Below, one piece after another: positions 49,746 through 61,502 of a stretch of 64,000 nt of DNA. Positions within the stretch are counted from its first letter, which is position 1. Each line of letters starts with the position of its first letter. The DNA is from Candolleomyces eurysporus. Its lineage: Eukaryota; Basidiomycota; Agaricomycetes; Agaricales; Psathyrellaceae. The position numbers and the translations under genes were made by a program. Under the pieces are notes generated by a model. The model saw only the letters and a program-made list of their open reading frames with translations. It did not search any database and was not told the origin of the DNA. The stretch lies in NCBI GenBank assembly GCA_027579435.1, contig JANBPK010000855.1, positions 62,001 through 126,000 of the forward strand. The letters are read 5' to 3'.

Positions 49746-49783
49746 TCCGGCTGTCAGACGAGCATTAGACGCTCAACAAACAC
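49746..49783 (+). promoter_or_regulatory. Shared NACHT upstream element (N2 copy)
   Basis: ttccggctgtcag at 49746 is followed by cattagacgctcaacaaaca (49764-49783). Both parts are shared with the pseudogene upstream region, and the second part with N1. It ends 92 bp before the ATG. Confidence 0.5.
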
Positions 49784-49875
49784 TTCATAAATACTTACGA
49801 CGCCTATTCTTAAACAGTGCTGTGCGGGGACAACCCAAAGTCGTTCCATCCTTGCTTCCTTCACTTCGACCGCTG

Positions 49876-51861
49876 ATGGCAAGAAATTTTGACCGCGCGC
49901 ACGATTTCCGCATCGACAATTTTTTAGTTTTCCATGGACACCCCTCGGCAAACCCATTGGAAAGTCAGTCTACCTTGCCCTGCTGTATTCGAGCGTTTGA
50001 CAGACTTTTGTTGGGATATAGAACTTGAAGCCCGAATCGCAGCTGGCGCCATTCATGACTCTGCGGAGCGCTCCGATGCCCCGAAATGCCATCCCGAGAC
50101 CCGGGTTGCGGTACAAGACGACTTGTACAGCTGGATCGTGGATGACGATGGGGACTTGGACCGCCCAAAGAAGATGAAATGGGTGACGGGACCCGCAGGG
50201 ACGGGGAAGACGGCGGTCATGGGCTCGCTGGCAAAACGCTGCAAAGCGGATGGAGTGCTTGCGGCAACATTCTTCTTCGCGTCCTGGTCAGCGTCCATAG
50301 GGCGACGCCGGAAGACTGCATTCATCGCAACTATCGCACACCAGCTGGCCCAGCACCGGGAAGACCTGCAGAACGCAATCTCACACGCTTTCGAGAAGAA
50401 CCCTGGTGTTCTCGAGAAGAATATTCACGTACAGATGGAGATTCTCATTCTTGCCCCTCTCCGGGAAGTCATCAGTCGTCCCGACAGACCTGGCTTGCGG
50501 GGCGCCATTATTATTGATGGTCTGGATGAATGCGAGGCCGAGCAGTATCATAATATTGGATCAAGAGTCAAGGCTCCTCCTGCACGAGCAAACGACCAGG
50601 ACCAGTTGGAAATCCTTCAAGTCCTTCAAGTGGCGTCGTCGGATCCATCCTTTCCCTTTCGTATTCTTATTGCCAGTCGTCCAGAACGCGTATTTCGCGA
50701 ATTCTTCGACCCCGAAAACAATCCCACGTCTTTCGCCCCCAAGCTCGATTTGCACGAAGATTACAACGCCAAAGGTGATATCACCCTTTTCCTCGAAGCC
50801 CAGTTCAGCCGAATTCGTCGTCGGTACCACCTACTTCCTTCGTGGCCGCAACCAGGAGCCATTCAAACCCTGGTGAAGAACGCATCGGGGCAATTTGTTT
50901 ACGCTGCCACCGTCATTCGGTTTCTTGCCGAATCTCCTAAAGCACCTCCAGACGATCAGCTTCAGTCGATTCTGGCAATGAAATCAGCGACAGCGTCGAA
51001 TCCGTTTGAACCACTCGATTTACTTTACTCCCACATTTTGGAATCTAGTCCAGATCCTGCTCTCGCAGTACGGTGGATTTCCGGCATAAGTTTCTTCCGC
51101 GAACCTGCATACCACCTCAATCTGTTGTTAGAAACGAAACCTGGCGAGGCAGAACATCTACTCGGAAACCTTCACTCATTAATTCATATCCCACCTCCCA
51201 GTGACCAGGCGACGGCTCAATATCGCTTTTACCACAAATCACTCCTCGACTTCCTCAGGGACCCTGACCGTTGCGGGAAATTGTACCTTACACCCTGTGC
51301 ATTGCTGGTGTTCATCTGCGACGGATTTATCCGGGTGTGTGCAAGTGCGTTTGTATTTGCTTCATTCTTTCAATGTTCAGAGATGAATCTGATGTTATGA
51401 TTTCTGAAGGGGGCAGCGATGCCCATTTTTCATACCCGCAAAGCTTCCTTAAATTCTCGACTCACCTCCCATATGTCACCGATATGTCTTTTGGCAGCGC
51501 ACACTCCGAAGCCCTTCCTACACCAGCTGGCGCTGATTGGTGGGCGTCGTTGGCCATCGCACACAGGATGCCCGGATCCCTCTGGCAGATCTTCCGGGGA
51601 GTTCATTTTTCAGTGCGTACAGTCCTTAACCTTTGAGCCTTGGACTGGAATTGATTCTGCTTTCGTTTTGTTCATTCCCAGTGCCCCTGGTATTGTTGCA
51701 AGCCAGGGTGTAGAATCTGGAGCCGTTCTATTCTGCGTCGTTTGGGATCATCTGGGATGCTATGGCGGGATCGTAGCGAGTCACAGAGGGAACGGTTTTT
51801 CGGGTTGGTCGACAAGGCATTAAAGGACATCAAGCAGACAGATTCTAAGGATTCTCCCTGA
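49876..51861 (+). CDS. NACHT NTPase N2 (NLR-like) with Cys-rich tail
   Basis: Exons 49876-49963, 50022-51344, 51410-51612 and 51682-51861 give about 597 residues. Exon 1 is of the second type: MARNFDRAHDFRIDNFLV then FHGHPSANPLE. Exon 2 carries IHDSAERSDAPKCHPETR, Walker A GPAGTGKTAVMG, ASIGRRRKTAFIATIAHQ, Walker B AIIIDGLDECEAEQYH, ILIASRPERVFREFF, ASGQFVYAATVIRFL and FYHKSLLDFLRD. Exon 3 carries RGSDAHFSYPQSF and ADWWASLAIAH. Exon 4 begins with the tail CPWYCCKPGCRIWSRS and ends shorter than N1, without the WIAPGL segment. Its body belongs with N5 and N6 (ASWSASIGRRR), while its first exon and first intron match N4. Retaining intron 2 stops at 51400. Confidence 0.88.
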
Positions 51862-52244
51862 TGATACATTTTGATTTTGATTCATATTGTCCGAGTTGCG
51901 AATTCCAGTCGTCAGAGATTTCTGTGTGTATTTGGCGAGATTCAAAGGTCCAATGCACCTCAAAAATCTGCTGCGATTGAGATACGTAAGCACACGAGAG
52001 AGTTCTTTAACACCCCACTGATTTACAGAGCCCTTGTACGTCGGAGACAGTGAAATCGCCATTTTGTTCTGGGATAGATTCATTCTGCAACTTGAATGAA
52101 TGACATCGAGAAGAGAGAATACAACTCCTGTTCATTCTACCTCGGTTTGTGGTCCTTTCAACCTGCTCTTCCGTGGGGAATCGGCCTAATGCAAGGTGAC
52201 AATTGTTCAAAGTACCCAGGGCAACGGACTACCAACTGAAGCGG
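51862..52244. other. Intergenic N2-N3
   Basis: The 3' flank of N2 (about 51950-52020: caaaaatctgctgcgattga then gatacgtaag) aligns loosely with the 3' flanks of N1 (near 47390) and N3 (near 54515). Flanking DNA was thus duplicated with the genes. No other gene is seen. Confidence 0.4.
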
Positions 52245-52263
52245 ACGTTAAACGCCCGACGAC
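52245..52263 (+). promoter_or_regulatory. Possible upstream element (N3 copy, diverged)
   Basis: acgttaaacgcccgacgac resembles the cattagacgctcaac core and lies about 120-135 bp before the N3 start, as in the other copies. It has several substitutions, so the call is weak. Confidence 0.3.
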
Positions 52264-52380
52264 TTGAAAATATCGCCAAACATGCCGAGCTATGGGCAGC
52301 TTAACGTAACACTTGCTGTTAACCCATTGCGATAGCCTCCGCAAAGCCATTTTCTTCTACTACTCCACTGTACCCACCCC

Positions 52381-54442
52381 ATGGCAAACATTCTTCAGGA
52401 CGCCCACGAATTCCAGGTCAATAAACTCAAAATCAATGTCACCAATTTATCCTCTTCCTCGGGGATTGGCCTGCTGAAGGGTACGTGGGCTCAGGATACT
52501 CTAAACATGATCACGTTGATTGACTCTTTTTTAAACTTGCAGAGCTAGAGCACCATATCGCGGCTGAGGCTTTGCATGACTCTGCAGAGCGCTGCGATGC
52601 ACCCAAGTGTCATCCAGAGACTAGAGTTGCCGTACAGGACGACCTATATGGCTGGATCGAGAACGGAGACGTCGACAACCCGAGCAAAATGAAGTGGATT
52701 ACGGGCCCGGCGGGCACATGGAAAACCGCAGTTATGGGCTCACTCTTGGATCGATGCAAGAAAAGTGGGCTCCCAGTTACCTCTTTCTTCTTTTCATCGA
52801 CAGGTTCAATTGGTCGCCGATTTAAGACCCCCTTTGTGACGACTATTGCTCATCAGATAGCGCAGCATCGACAAGACTTGAAGGACGCGATCGCCGCGGC
52901 TATCGAAGCGGACACTATCGTATTCAAGAAGAATCTTGACGTTCAGATGGAGACCCTCGTCCTGGCACCGCTCCGAGCGATCGTCGGCGGATTGCGAGGG
53001 GCTATCATAGTCGACGGCCTAGACGAATGCGAGGTCGAGCGAATTCACGACACCACAACCACTGGATCGAGGGCCAAGCCCACTCTCGCACGGACAAACG
53101 ATCAAGACCAGTTGGAAATCCTGCAAGTTCTGCGGCAGGCATCATCGGACCCATCATTCCCTTTTCGCATTCTCATTGCCAGCCGTCCGGAACGCGTGTT
53201 CCGTGAATTCTTTGACCCACACAGCAACCCCACCCCCTTTGCACGAAAACTCAATTTACACGAAGATTACGACGCCGACGATGACATTACACTCTTCCTG
53301 GAGTCGCAATTCAATCAACTTCGTCGTCGATACAATCTTGCTTCTTCGTGGCTACCCCCTAGCGCTATTGCAAAGTTGGTGCGTCGGGCATCGGGACAAT
53401 TCATTTATGCTGCAACTGTGTCTCGGTTTCTTGAAATGGGACATCGAGAGCCTCCAAAAGCTTTGCTTGAGGCCATTTTAAAGATGGAAGTGACGACTTC
53501 AAACCCACTCAGACACCTGGATGCATTGTACACACACATCTTGGAGTCCAGTCCAGATCCACCTCTTTCGGTACGGTGGATCAGCAGCATCAACGAGCTC
53601 ACGTACGGCAGCACCGGGTACATTCCCGCCACCAGGTTCGGAAGCGCTGCTTCCAACATTAATCTCCTTCTGCAAAAGGACCCAGAGAGTAGCGAAGCTG
53701 AGCACTTGCTCGGTAACCTTTACTCATTGATTTGGGTTCCATCTCCCAGCGATCAGACGAACACCAACTACGACTTTTACCACAGATCACTGTTAGACTT
53801 CCTCAATGACCCTGACCGTTGCGGGAGACTATTTGTTGGAGATGGTGAACTAGATGTGTTTATCTGTGATAAATTCATTCGGGCGTGTAAGAGTAAGTCG
53901 TTTNCTACCTTGGCCTTTGTTTCTCCTGCTCAGATGAATCTGACGCTGTGAAATTGACCTTGAAGGGGGGNTGTGACACCCAGTTTTCATACCCGGAAAG
54001 CTTCCGCAGCCTTCTGGCTTGCTTTCCGAGTTACCGAGGTCCGCGTTCTGGCGGCGCATGCTCGAAGATCCCTCCCACACCAGCCAGCGCTGACTGGTGG
54101 GTTTTACTGGCCATCAAGCATACGGCGGATGAACATATCTTTCATCTATTTCGGAAAATTCATTTCAACGTTCGTGTATTCCTCAATGTGGTTTCCGAAT
54201 CACGATCAGAAACTTATTCCTTCCTCTCTCAGTGCCGCTGGTATCGCTGCAAACCCGCGTGTAGAATCTGGAGTCGTTCCATTCTGCGCCATCTAGGATC
54301 GGCTACCTGGATTGCACCTGGCCTATGCTGGCCACGCCGAAGGGGTGTTTGGATGCATCAAGATGAAGAGTTCAATCGCTTGGTCCAGAAAGCAATCAAT
54401 GACTTCGATCAACGGGACTCCAAGTCCAAGAATCGTTCATAG
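52381..54442 (+). CDS. NACHT NTPase N3, Walker A altered
   Basis: Exons 52381-52480, 52543-53892, 53966-54169 and 54233-54442 follow the common plan, giving roughly 620 residues. Exon 1 codes MANILQDAHEFQVNKLKI and SSGIGLLK, like N1. The body is nearly that of N1 and N4 (IENGDVDNPSKMKW, SSTGSIGRR, AIIVDGLDECEVE, ILIASRPERVFREFF), with FYHRSLLDFLND near the end. The Walker A reads GPAGTWKTAV: the Gly before the catalytic Lys is Trp. Since that Gly is invariant in P-loops, ATP binding is probably impaired. An N in the G-run at 53971, at the start of exon 3, shifts the frame by one unless it is an extra base. The rest of exon 3 (YPESF, ADWWVLLAIKH) and the tail CRWYRCKPACRIWSRS are intact. It may be a decaying paralogue, or a non-signalling decoy. 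Confidence 0.82.
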
Positions 54443-54869
54443 TCACAGATTTTCAATTTTCCAGATATGTATATGACGGTGTTCAAGTGCCAAGCAGAAA
54501 CTCAAAAGTAGTACCAGCCGAGATACGCAAACATAAGCGAGATGTCTTTGGATATTCTCCTTTTCTCCAGAACAGCTGAATGAATCGCGAGGTTAGAGGG
54601 ACATGATTGGCCTGTCTCGAAGGTCAGGAACGACCCATCCAAGCAGACAAGACAGGGACCGCTAAGAACCACTGATTCTGTCCTACGTCGAGGCCCTGCT
54701 TGCATTTAGGTCGTATACTCTGTCAGTCGCTATCACTGCTGCAGGGAAACGATTCGTCAAGCGGATAGATTGAATCGAAATGGAAGGTGAGGCCTAGTGA
54801 AGAGTGGCTGTGTCCGGCAAACTGGCAACGAGCCAAGACGATCGGCGTGTTGTCGCGGTTCCGTTCCTT
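54443..54869. other. Intergenic, 3' flank of N3
   Basis: This contains the flank shared with N1 (agccgagatacgcaaacat near 54515) and the block resembling 49300-49375. No gene is seen. Confidence 0.4.
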
Positions 54870-55550
54870 TCCTTTTGCTCTTCAAATGTCGCTCAAGTCC
54901 AGCGTTCAAGTAACTTATCTTCACGTCAATAGCAACAAATTGATTTCGGTCCTACAAACCCCACCTCAAGTGCTATTATAATCGATTTCATTACCACGAG
55001 CTCCCATCCAAGAGTCTGAGGACCACCATATAAGTAAGGTCTGTCGTCTGACCCATCTGTAGCAGCTCACGGACCTAAAGCTTTCTTGAAGTTCTAGAAA
55101 TTCCCTCAGCCCAGCCGTCTTCCCTATTACCAACTGCTCACGGTGGACCTATTGGATCTGCATGTTCCATACTTTGAATCTATACATCTTCCCAATGTCA
55201 ACTATGGCGGCGTGCTCGGGTCAGAGAGTTACATGACCGAGAACTCGTGGCAGCGGTTGGAAAGAAAGTCGGTATATTAGTCGAGACGCGAACGCCAGAG
55301 GGTGCTCGTGGTATTTTCAGAGAAGATTGGATGCTGGTTGTTCGATGTGTCCTCTGGGGTATGCTGGTCCTTCAGCTCCCTATTTTCAAGGCTTCTCTCC
55401 TCTCAACGTTGAGCGCCGTCCATTACATTTGGAGCCACTGCGTTTGAGCTTCATCCTCTTATACAGCTGTAGGGCTGCTTCAGAGATGCTCCTTCACCTG
55501 CTACCTCGGAGCAGGATGAAAATAATTTCCAGAGAAGACGTGCAGAATGA
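54870..55550 (+). pseudogene. Possible F-box/LRR relic between N3 and N4
   Basis: Plus-strand pieces such as SSVQVTYLHVNSNKL, LLTVDLLDLHVPYFESIHLP with NVNYGGVLGSESYM, and RRPLHLEPLRLSFI lie in different frames with stops between them. They have the leucine-rich look of F-box protein C-termini, but no single family motif is decisive. Part of this block (about 54880-55110) aligns with 58060-58270 downstream of N4, sharing cccatccaagag and aaggtctg. It is therefore a duplicated, decayed unit. The rest up to 55906 shows no gene. Confidence 0.35.
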
Positions 55551-55906
55551 GTGACTTTCCTTCCTTTAGAACTAGGCAACCTTCCGAATATTCACATACC
55601 CTTTTTAGATTCTCCGTTTATCACTCTGCAACTGCGTACATCGAATAATGGCAAGCAGACGTCCCATTTGGCTGTGAAGACTTCTCTTGACTACTTTGCA
55701 GCCTTTCGCTACGAGGCGCTCAACAAGCACAGCACAAACCAATTACCCTTTCGGCTCGCACGAGGTGGAGTACTGTTAAGTTATGTCAAAGACTGATCGA
55801 CACATCATCAGTCCATAAGGTCAGCAACAGAGACTACTGTTAGAACACTGGTGTGGGAGCGAGAAAGCCGACCGGTCAATCTCCTCTCTTCTACCCCAAC
55901 AGCTTT

Positions 55907-57974
55907 ATGGCAAGATACTTTGACAACGCACGGGATTTCCACATCGATAAATTCCAGGTTTTCAATGGGCACCCCTCGGCAAACCCATTAGAAAGTCAGT
56001 CTGCTTTCTAGTCCTGTATCCCAGTCTTTGGCTGACCTAGGTTGTGATATACAGAGCTCGAGGCTTTCATCGCAACGGAAGCCTTGCACGACTCTGCTGA
56101 ACGCTGCGATGCACCAAAGTGTCATCCAGAGACCAGAGTCGCCGTACAAGACGACCTATACGGCTGGATCGAGAATGGAGACGTCGACCACCCGAACAAC
56201 ATGAAGTGGGTTACGGGCCCCGCAGGCACGGGGAAAACCGCCGTTATGGGTTCACTCTCGGATCGATGCAAGAAAAGTGGACTACCAGTCGCCTCCTTCT
56301 TCTTTTCGTCGACAGGCTCGATTGGTCGCCGAACGAAGACCGCCTTTGTGACGACCATTGCCCATCAGCTGGCGCAGTACCGACAAGACTTGAAGGACGC
56401 AATGGCCGCGGCCATCGACGCTGACACCACCGTATTCAAGAAGAATCTTGACGTCCAGATGGACACCCTCATCCTGGCACCACTCCGAACGATCTCGGAT
56501 GATTACAGCGCCGGATTGTGCGGGGTTATCATAGTCGACGGCCTCGATGAATGCAAGGTCGAGCGAATTCACGACACCACAACCACTGGATCGAAGGTCA
56601 AGCCCACTCTCGCACGGACAAACGACCAAGACCAGTTGGAAATCCTACAAGTTCTGCACCAAGCATCATTGGACCCATCATTCCCCTTTCGCATCCTCAT
56701 CGCCAGCCGTCCGGAACGCGTATTCCGTGAATTCTTTGACCCACAAAACAACCCTGCCGCCTGCTTCGCCCGGAAACTCGATTTACACGAAGATTACAAC
56801 GCCGACGATGACATAACCCTCTTCCTAGAGGCGCAATTCAATCGACTTTGTCGTCGATACAACCTTACTTCTTCGTGGCTACCCCCGGACGCCATTGCAA
56901 AGTTGGTGCGTCAAGCATCGGGACAATTCATTTATGCTGCAACTGTGATTCGGTTTCTTGAAATGGGACATCGAGAACCTCCAAAGGCTTTGCTCGAGGC
57001 TGTTTTAAAGATGGAGGTGACGACAGCCTCAAATCCACTCGAACACCTAGATGCACTGTACACACATATCTTGGAGTCGGGTCCAGATCCACCTCTTTCG
57101 GTACGGTGGATTCGCAGCATCCACCAGCTCACGATTGACGGCGCCATGTTCACACCCGACACTGGGTCCGCGTGTACCGCTTCCAACATTAATCTCCTTC
57201 TGCAAAAGGACCCGGAGATTAGCGAGGCTGAACACTTGTTTGGTACCCTGCACTCATTGCTTCTGATTCCACCTCCCAGCGACCAGACGACAATTAAATA
57301 CCAATTTTACCACAAATCACTGCTAGACTTCCTTGATGACCCTGGCCGTTGCGGGAAGCTGTCAGTTGAAACTTCTAAAATTCGCGTGTTCATCTGGGAT
57401 GGATTTGTTCGGGCGTGTAAGAGTGAGTACTTTTGCCTTAGTCTCCGTTTCTCCTGCTCGGATGAATCTGATGCTGTGATATTGAAGCGGGGTGTGATAC
57501 CCAGTTTCCATACACGGAAAGTTTTCTCAAATTCTTGGTCCTCTTTCCAAGCTATACAGGTCTGCGTGTCGGCAGCGCATACTCCAAGGTCTTTCCTACA
57601 CCAGCCAGCGCTGATTGGTGGGTATCCTTGGCCGTCATGCACAAGGTGGATGAGCGTGTATTCGATCTATTCAGAAAGGTTCATGACAAGGTTCGTGTGT
57701 TCCTCAATGTAATTTCCGAATCATGCTCAGAAACTTACTCTTTTTCTATCTTGTTGATCTTCAGTGTCACTGGTATCGCTGCAAGCCGGCGTGTAGAATT
57801 TGGAGCCGTTCCATTCTGCGCCATTTGGGATCGGCTACATGGATTGCACCTGGCCTCTGCTGGCCACGCCGATCGGGTTTCTGGATAAAGGAAAGTAAAG
57901 GGTTCAATCGGCTGGTTCAGAAGGCCATCGGAGACTTCGAGCAGAGGGATTTCAAAGCTCAGCATTGTCCATAG
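55907..57974 (+). CDS. NACHT NTPase N4 (NLR-like), mosaic first exon
   Basis: Exons 55907-55994, 56055-57422, 57488-57690 and 57765-57974 give about 622 residues. Exon 1, MARYFDNARDFHIDKFQV then FNGHPSANPLE, and its intron match N2. The NACHT body matches N1 and N3: IENGDVDHPNNMKW, GPAGTGKTAVMG, SSTGSIGRRTKTAF, VIIVDGLDECKVE, ILIASRPERVFREFF, ASGQFIYAATVIRFL, FYHKSLLDFLDD. The usual Glu after the DEC of Walker B is Lys here. Exon 3 carries TGCDTQFPYTESF and ADWWVSLAVMHK; the tail is CHWYRCKPACRIWSRS. Unlike in the other genes, intron 2 has no stop in frame, so retention would give an alternative C-terminus of about 100 residues ending at 57712. Confidence 0.88.
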
Positions 57975-58520
57975 TCGAAAATTTTCAATTTTTTCCAGAC
58001 CTATGTATAATGTAAGCGCCGAGCAGAAATATAGAGGCTGGAGGCACCTCAAATTACTCTTGCATGCATGTTGTTCAGACCCAGTGTTGGCCTAACTTAC
58101 CTTCGCGTCGATAGTAAAGATTCGTGTGCTCCTACTCATGCCATTATAGTCAATTCCATCTCCACGCGTTCCCATCCAAGAGGCCACATAAGGTCTGTAT
58201 GTTCTCCTCATCGTCAGATGTCAGGGATCTGAAGGTCGCTTGCAGTTCTAGCGGCTCGCTTAGAGTATTTCGCTCGTCGTCCTCCCGATTTTTGCTCTCT
58301 CCTACTCACAAATATTTCGAGCTATAATACTGGGATCAGCCTGCATGTACGCCAACAATGAAACTGAACCGACCCGCTCTCTGTAACCTCGCCGAGTTAT
58401 TACCCTTAGCACAGGGTCCCGGCCTTGCGCCGGGCGATATCTAGATCCGACTCAGCCAATACCAGCATCATTGTCCGACCGGGGCCTTGTGTCCTGGTCG
58501 ACTCCAGGTCTCCCATCCAG
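57975..58520. other. Intergenic, duplicated flank of N4
   Basis: 58060-58270 aligns with 54880-55110, the flank downstream of N3. A palindromic string cccggccttgcgccggg lies near 58410. No gene is seen before the WD40 relic. Confidence 0.4.
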
Positions 58521-58796
58521 TCACGCCTTGACAAAACGATCCTAGTATTGCGCCTCGCCAATCGGCACGGTGCCAGAACAAGTGGAGTTCGGAAACCTGC
58601 GTGATGTGCACGCGGGCGGTAGCCATGCTAGACCCTATGCCTAGAAGCAGATACCATCGAAATAGGGTATAGAAAAGGAGAGGTCGAGTGCCATTTCACG
58701 CTGTCCGGTCGTTGGAAAGTGGAGGATGCCGCTGTTTTGACAAGGATTTCATCGTGTCTCTGACGCTGGCGGCGGGGTCAAGATTCGGATTTTTGT
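58521..58796 (+). pseudogene. Relic of the F-box/WD40 gene 3' end
   Basis: This aligns with about 43941-44262 of the F-box/WD40 gene in the same orientation. Matches include ttgacaaaacgatcc with ctcgacaacacgatcc, the block aggtcgagtgccatttcacg with agctcgagtgccttgccacg, and aaggatttcatcgtgtct with gaggattttatcatgtct; the translated end is KDFIVS..DAGGGVKIRIF against EDFIMSADAVGGVRIWIF. A deletion of roughly 35 bp near 58612 and several frame changes make it non-functional. It shows that DNA from the left neighbour of the array was copied into the N4-N5 gap. Confidence 0.75.
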
Positions 58797-58970
58797 TACT
58801 GGCATGTCTGATTTTGTGGAAGTCCCAAAACACCAATGGGATGCAGCACAACAAGTGTCTTACTATCACACTGATTGCGAATCCTCCCGACGGTTTCGAC
58901 TTGGTTTTGGTGAGTGCACTGCCTCCTGAATGACTTCCATGAGGTCATCTGTCAAACGAACGGCACATAT

Positions 58971-58988
58971 ACAGACGCTCAACGAACA
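58971..58988 (+). promoter_or_regulatory. Shared NACHT upstream element (N5 copy)
   Basis: acagacgctcaacgaaca ends 96 bp before the N5 ATG and matches the N1 and N2 copies over agacgctcaac-aaca. Confidence 0.45.
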
Positions 58989-59084
58989 GGGCGCAAACAC
59001 AAGTACAGCACAAGCGATCAGAACTCAGCCTGCTGCTGTGGGAACGGGTGCAATCTAGCCTCCTTCCTTCACTTTGTCTGCTCG

Positions 59085-61088
59085 ATGGCTAACAACTTCA
59101 ACAATGCTCACGATTTCCAAATCGACAATTACCACTATGTGAATGTTAACCCCTCAGTAGATCCACTGAGCAGTGCGTTTGGCGGTGCTGTAGCTGGACG
59201 TCTTCATTGATGCTAACGCTTTTTGCAGAACTTGAGACTCGAATCGCAGCAGGGGCTATCCACGACTCCGCCGAGCGTTGTGATGCTCCGAAATGCCATC
59301 CCGATACTAGAGTCGCTGTCCAGGACGACTTGTACAGCTGGATTGTGGATGGAGACGGGGGATATGGGCAACCAAAGAAGATTAAGTGGGTCACAGGACC
59401 TGCAGGCGTTGGGAAGACGGCCGTGATGGGGTCGCTGGCTGAACGCTGCAAAGCCGGTGGAATGCTAGCAGCGACTTTTTTCTTTGCGTCCTGGTCAGCA
59501 TCCATTTGGCGACGCCGGAAGACTGCTCTTGTAACCACCATCGCACACCAGCTCGCGCGTTATCATCCCGATCTGCGAGAAGGGATATCCAGAGCGGTCG
59601 ACGCAAATTCGGATATTTTCAACAAAAACTTGCACACACAGATGGAAGTGCTCATTTTAACCCCTCTCCGGGAGATCGCACGTCGCCCAGACGGAACAGA
59701 TTTTTGGGGAGCTGTTATCATTGACGGCCTGGACGAATGCGAGGCCGAGCAGTATCACGATACCTCAACGACAGGATCGGGGTCCGGGTCTCCACCACTA
59801 CGAGCGAACGGCCAAGACCAGCTGGAAATACTGCAAGTTCTGCAGCATGCATCGTCAGATCCATCCTTTCCTTTCCATATCCTCATAGCCAGTCGTCCAG
59901 AACGCGTGTTTCGCGAATTCTTCGATCTGGAAAGCAATCCCTCCCCCTTCGCTGAGAAACTCGATTTGCACGATGATTACAACGCGGACGACGACATAAT
60001 CCTATTCTTGCAGGCCCAATTCAGCCGAATTCGTCGTCGTTACAACCTTCCTCCCTCGTGGCCACTGCCAGGAACTATTGAAACCCTGGTGGATAAAGCA
60101 TCGGGCCAATTCATTTACGTTGCCACCGTCATTCGGTTTCTTGATGAATCTCCTACCGCACCTCCGGATGCTCAGCTGAAATCGATTTTGGAGGTTCGAA
60201 CCACACCAACTTCTAATCCACTGCACCAACTCGATGTGCTGTATTCACTCGTCTTGAAATCGAGCCCTAATCCTACCCTTTCCGTGCTGTGGATCTGTGC
60301 TATCAACCGATTTACTGTGTTTTCCCGAGTATTCGCTCTGTATGCGTTAAACGTGAACCTACTGCTTCAAACAGAGAGTGGCCAGGCGGAGCACTTGCTC
60401 GGAAACCTTCATTCACTGATTCGGGTCCCACCTCCCAGCAGCCAGGCGACGACTCCATATAGCTTTTACCATAAATCACTGCTCGACTTCCTCCAAGACC
60501 CTCACCGTTGCGGCAAACTATACACAGAAAGCATCGAAATTGTTGTCTTCATCTGGGATTCATTCGTTCAGGCGTGTATACGTGAGTTTGTTCGGTCACT
60601 ATTGATCTTCTGTAGGATGAAGCTGACGCGATGAGGTACTGAAGGGGGCTGTGACAACCAGGCTCCATACCCGGAAAGCTTCCTCACCCTCTTGACCGAC
60701 ATTCCACGGATATGGTCAGGCAGTGCACACTCCGAGCTCCTTGCAACACCAGCCAGTGCTGACTGGTGGGTGTCGTTGGTCATCGCACTTGAAAATTATG
60801 GATCTCTTTGGTATATGTTTCGAGGAGTTCATGCTTCGGTGCGTCGAGAGTTTCCCAGCCTTTCAATCCTTCTTGATCCTGTTTTATTGTGTTCGTCTTT
60901 AGTGTCCTTGGTACTGGTGCAAGCCGGCGTGTAGAATCTGGAGTCGTTCCATTCTGCGTCATTTGGGGTCGCTGACTTGGATTGCACCTGGCTTGATATG
61001 GCCCCTCCGGCGAGGTAGTGCGCAAAATCCAAACAGGCCGTTCCTTCAGCTACTCAGTAGGACTCAGGAAGCGCATGCAGGTGGATGA
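59085..61088 (+). CDS. NACHT NTPase N5 (NLR-like) with Cys-rich tail
   Basis: Exons 59085-59172, 59229-60581, 60645-60838 and 60903-61088 give about 606 residues. Exon 1 is MANNFNNAHDFQIDNYHY then VNVNPSVDPLS. Exon 2 has IHDSAERCDAPKCHPDTR, Walker A GPAGVGKTAVMG, ASIWRRRKTALVTTIAHQ (Trp replacing the Gly of the IGRR motif seen in the others), Walker B AVIIDGLDECEAEQYHD, ILIASRPERVFREFF, ASGQFIYVATVIRFL and FYHKSLLDFLQD. Exon 3 has RGCDNQAPYPESF and ADWWVSLVIAL and is slightly shorter. The tail is CPWYWCKPACRIWSRS, continuing WIAPGLIWPLRRG to an end that differs from N1, N3 and N4. Its body groups with N2 and N6. Retained intron 2 would stop at 60634. Confidence 0.88.
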
Positions 61089-61502
61089 GGGGAACTCACA
61101 GATCGAGAATGGTGCATCAATACAAAGGCCCAATTTCCATTTCGTTCGCAATGCCCAGCAAGCATAGCGTTATGGCTATCACTATTCGGGGTACAGAACT
61201 AAAGGGAAGTTTCCCCTCTAGACACACTCGACATCCCTTACGGGGGAGACCCTGTATAGCGTCGAGCACAGACCACATTGACTCTTTGTGGGCTAGTGTC
61301 GCTAATTTGGAATAAGAAGCCTACCGCAGCCCATGCATCAAATTCGAGACGGTTCGGACGGGACTGATACCAGCCACAGGATCCAGGGCGAGGGTAGCGT
61401 GGAAACGCTCATGCCCGTTGTCATGGGATGCCCCAACCCGGTTGATCGCAAGTGGGTCGTCGAAGAGGATCGCACAGGCAGTAGAGGGGAATTTCGGAGT
61501 GC

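Noticed and set aside
58404..58425. cccggccttgcgccggg as a transcription terminator or RNA element
   Set aside because: One short GC palindrome without a U-tract or conservation; intrinsic terminators of that kind are bacterial.
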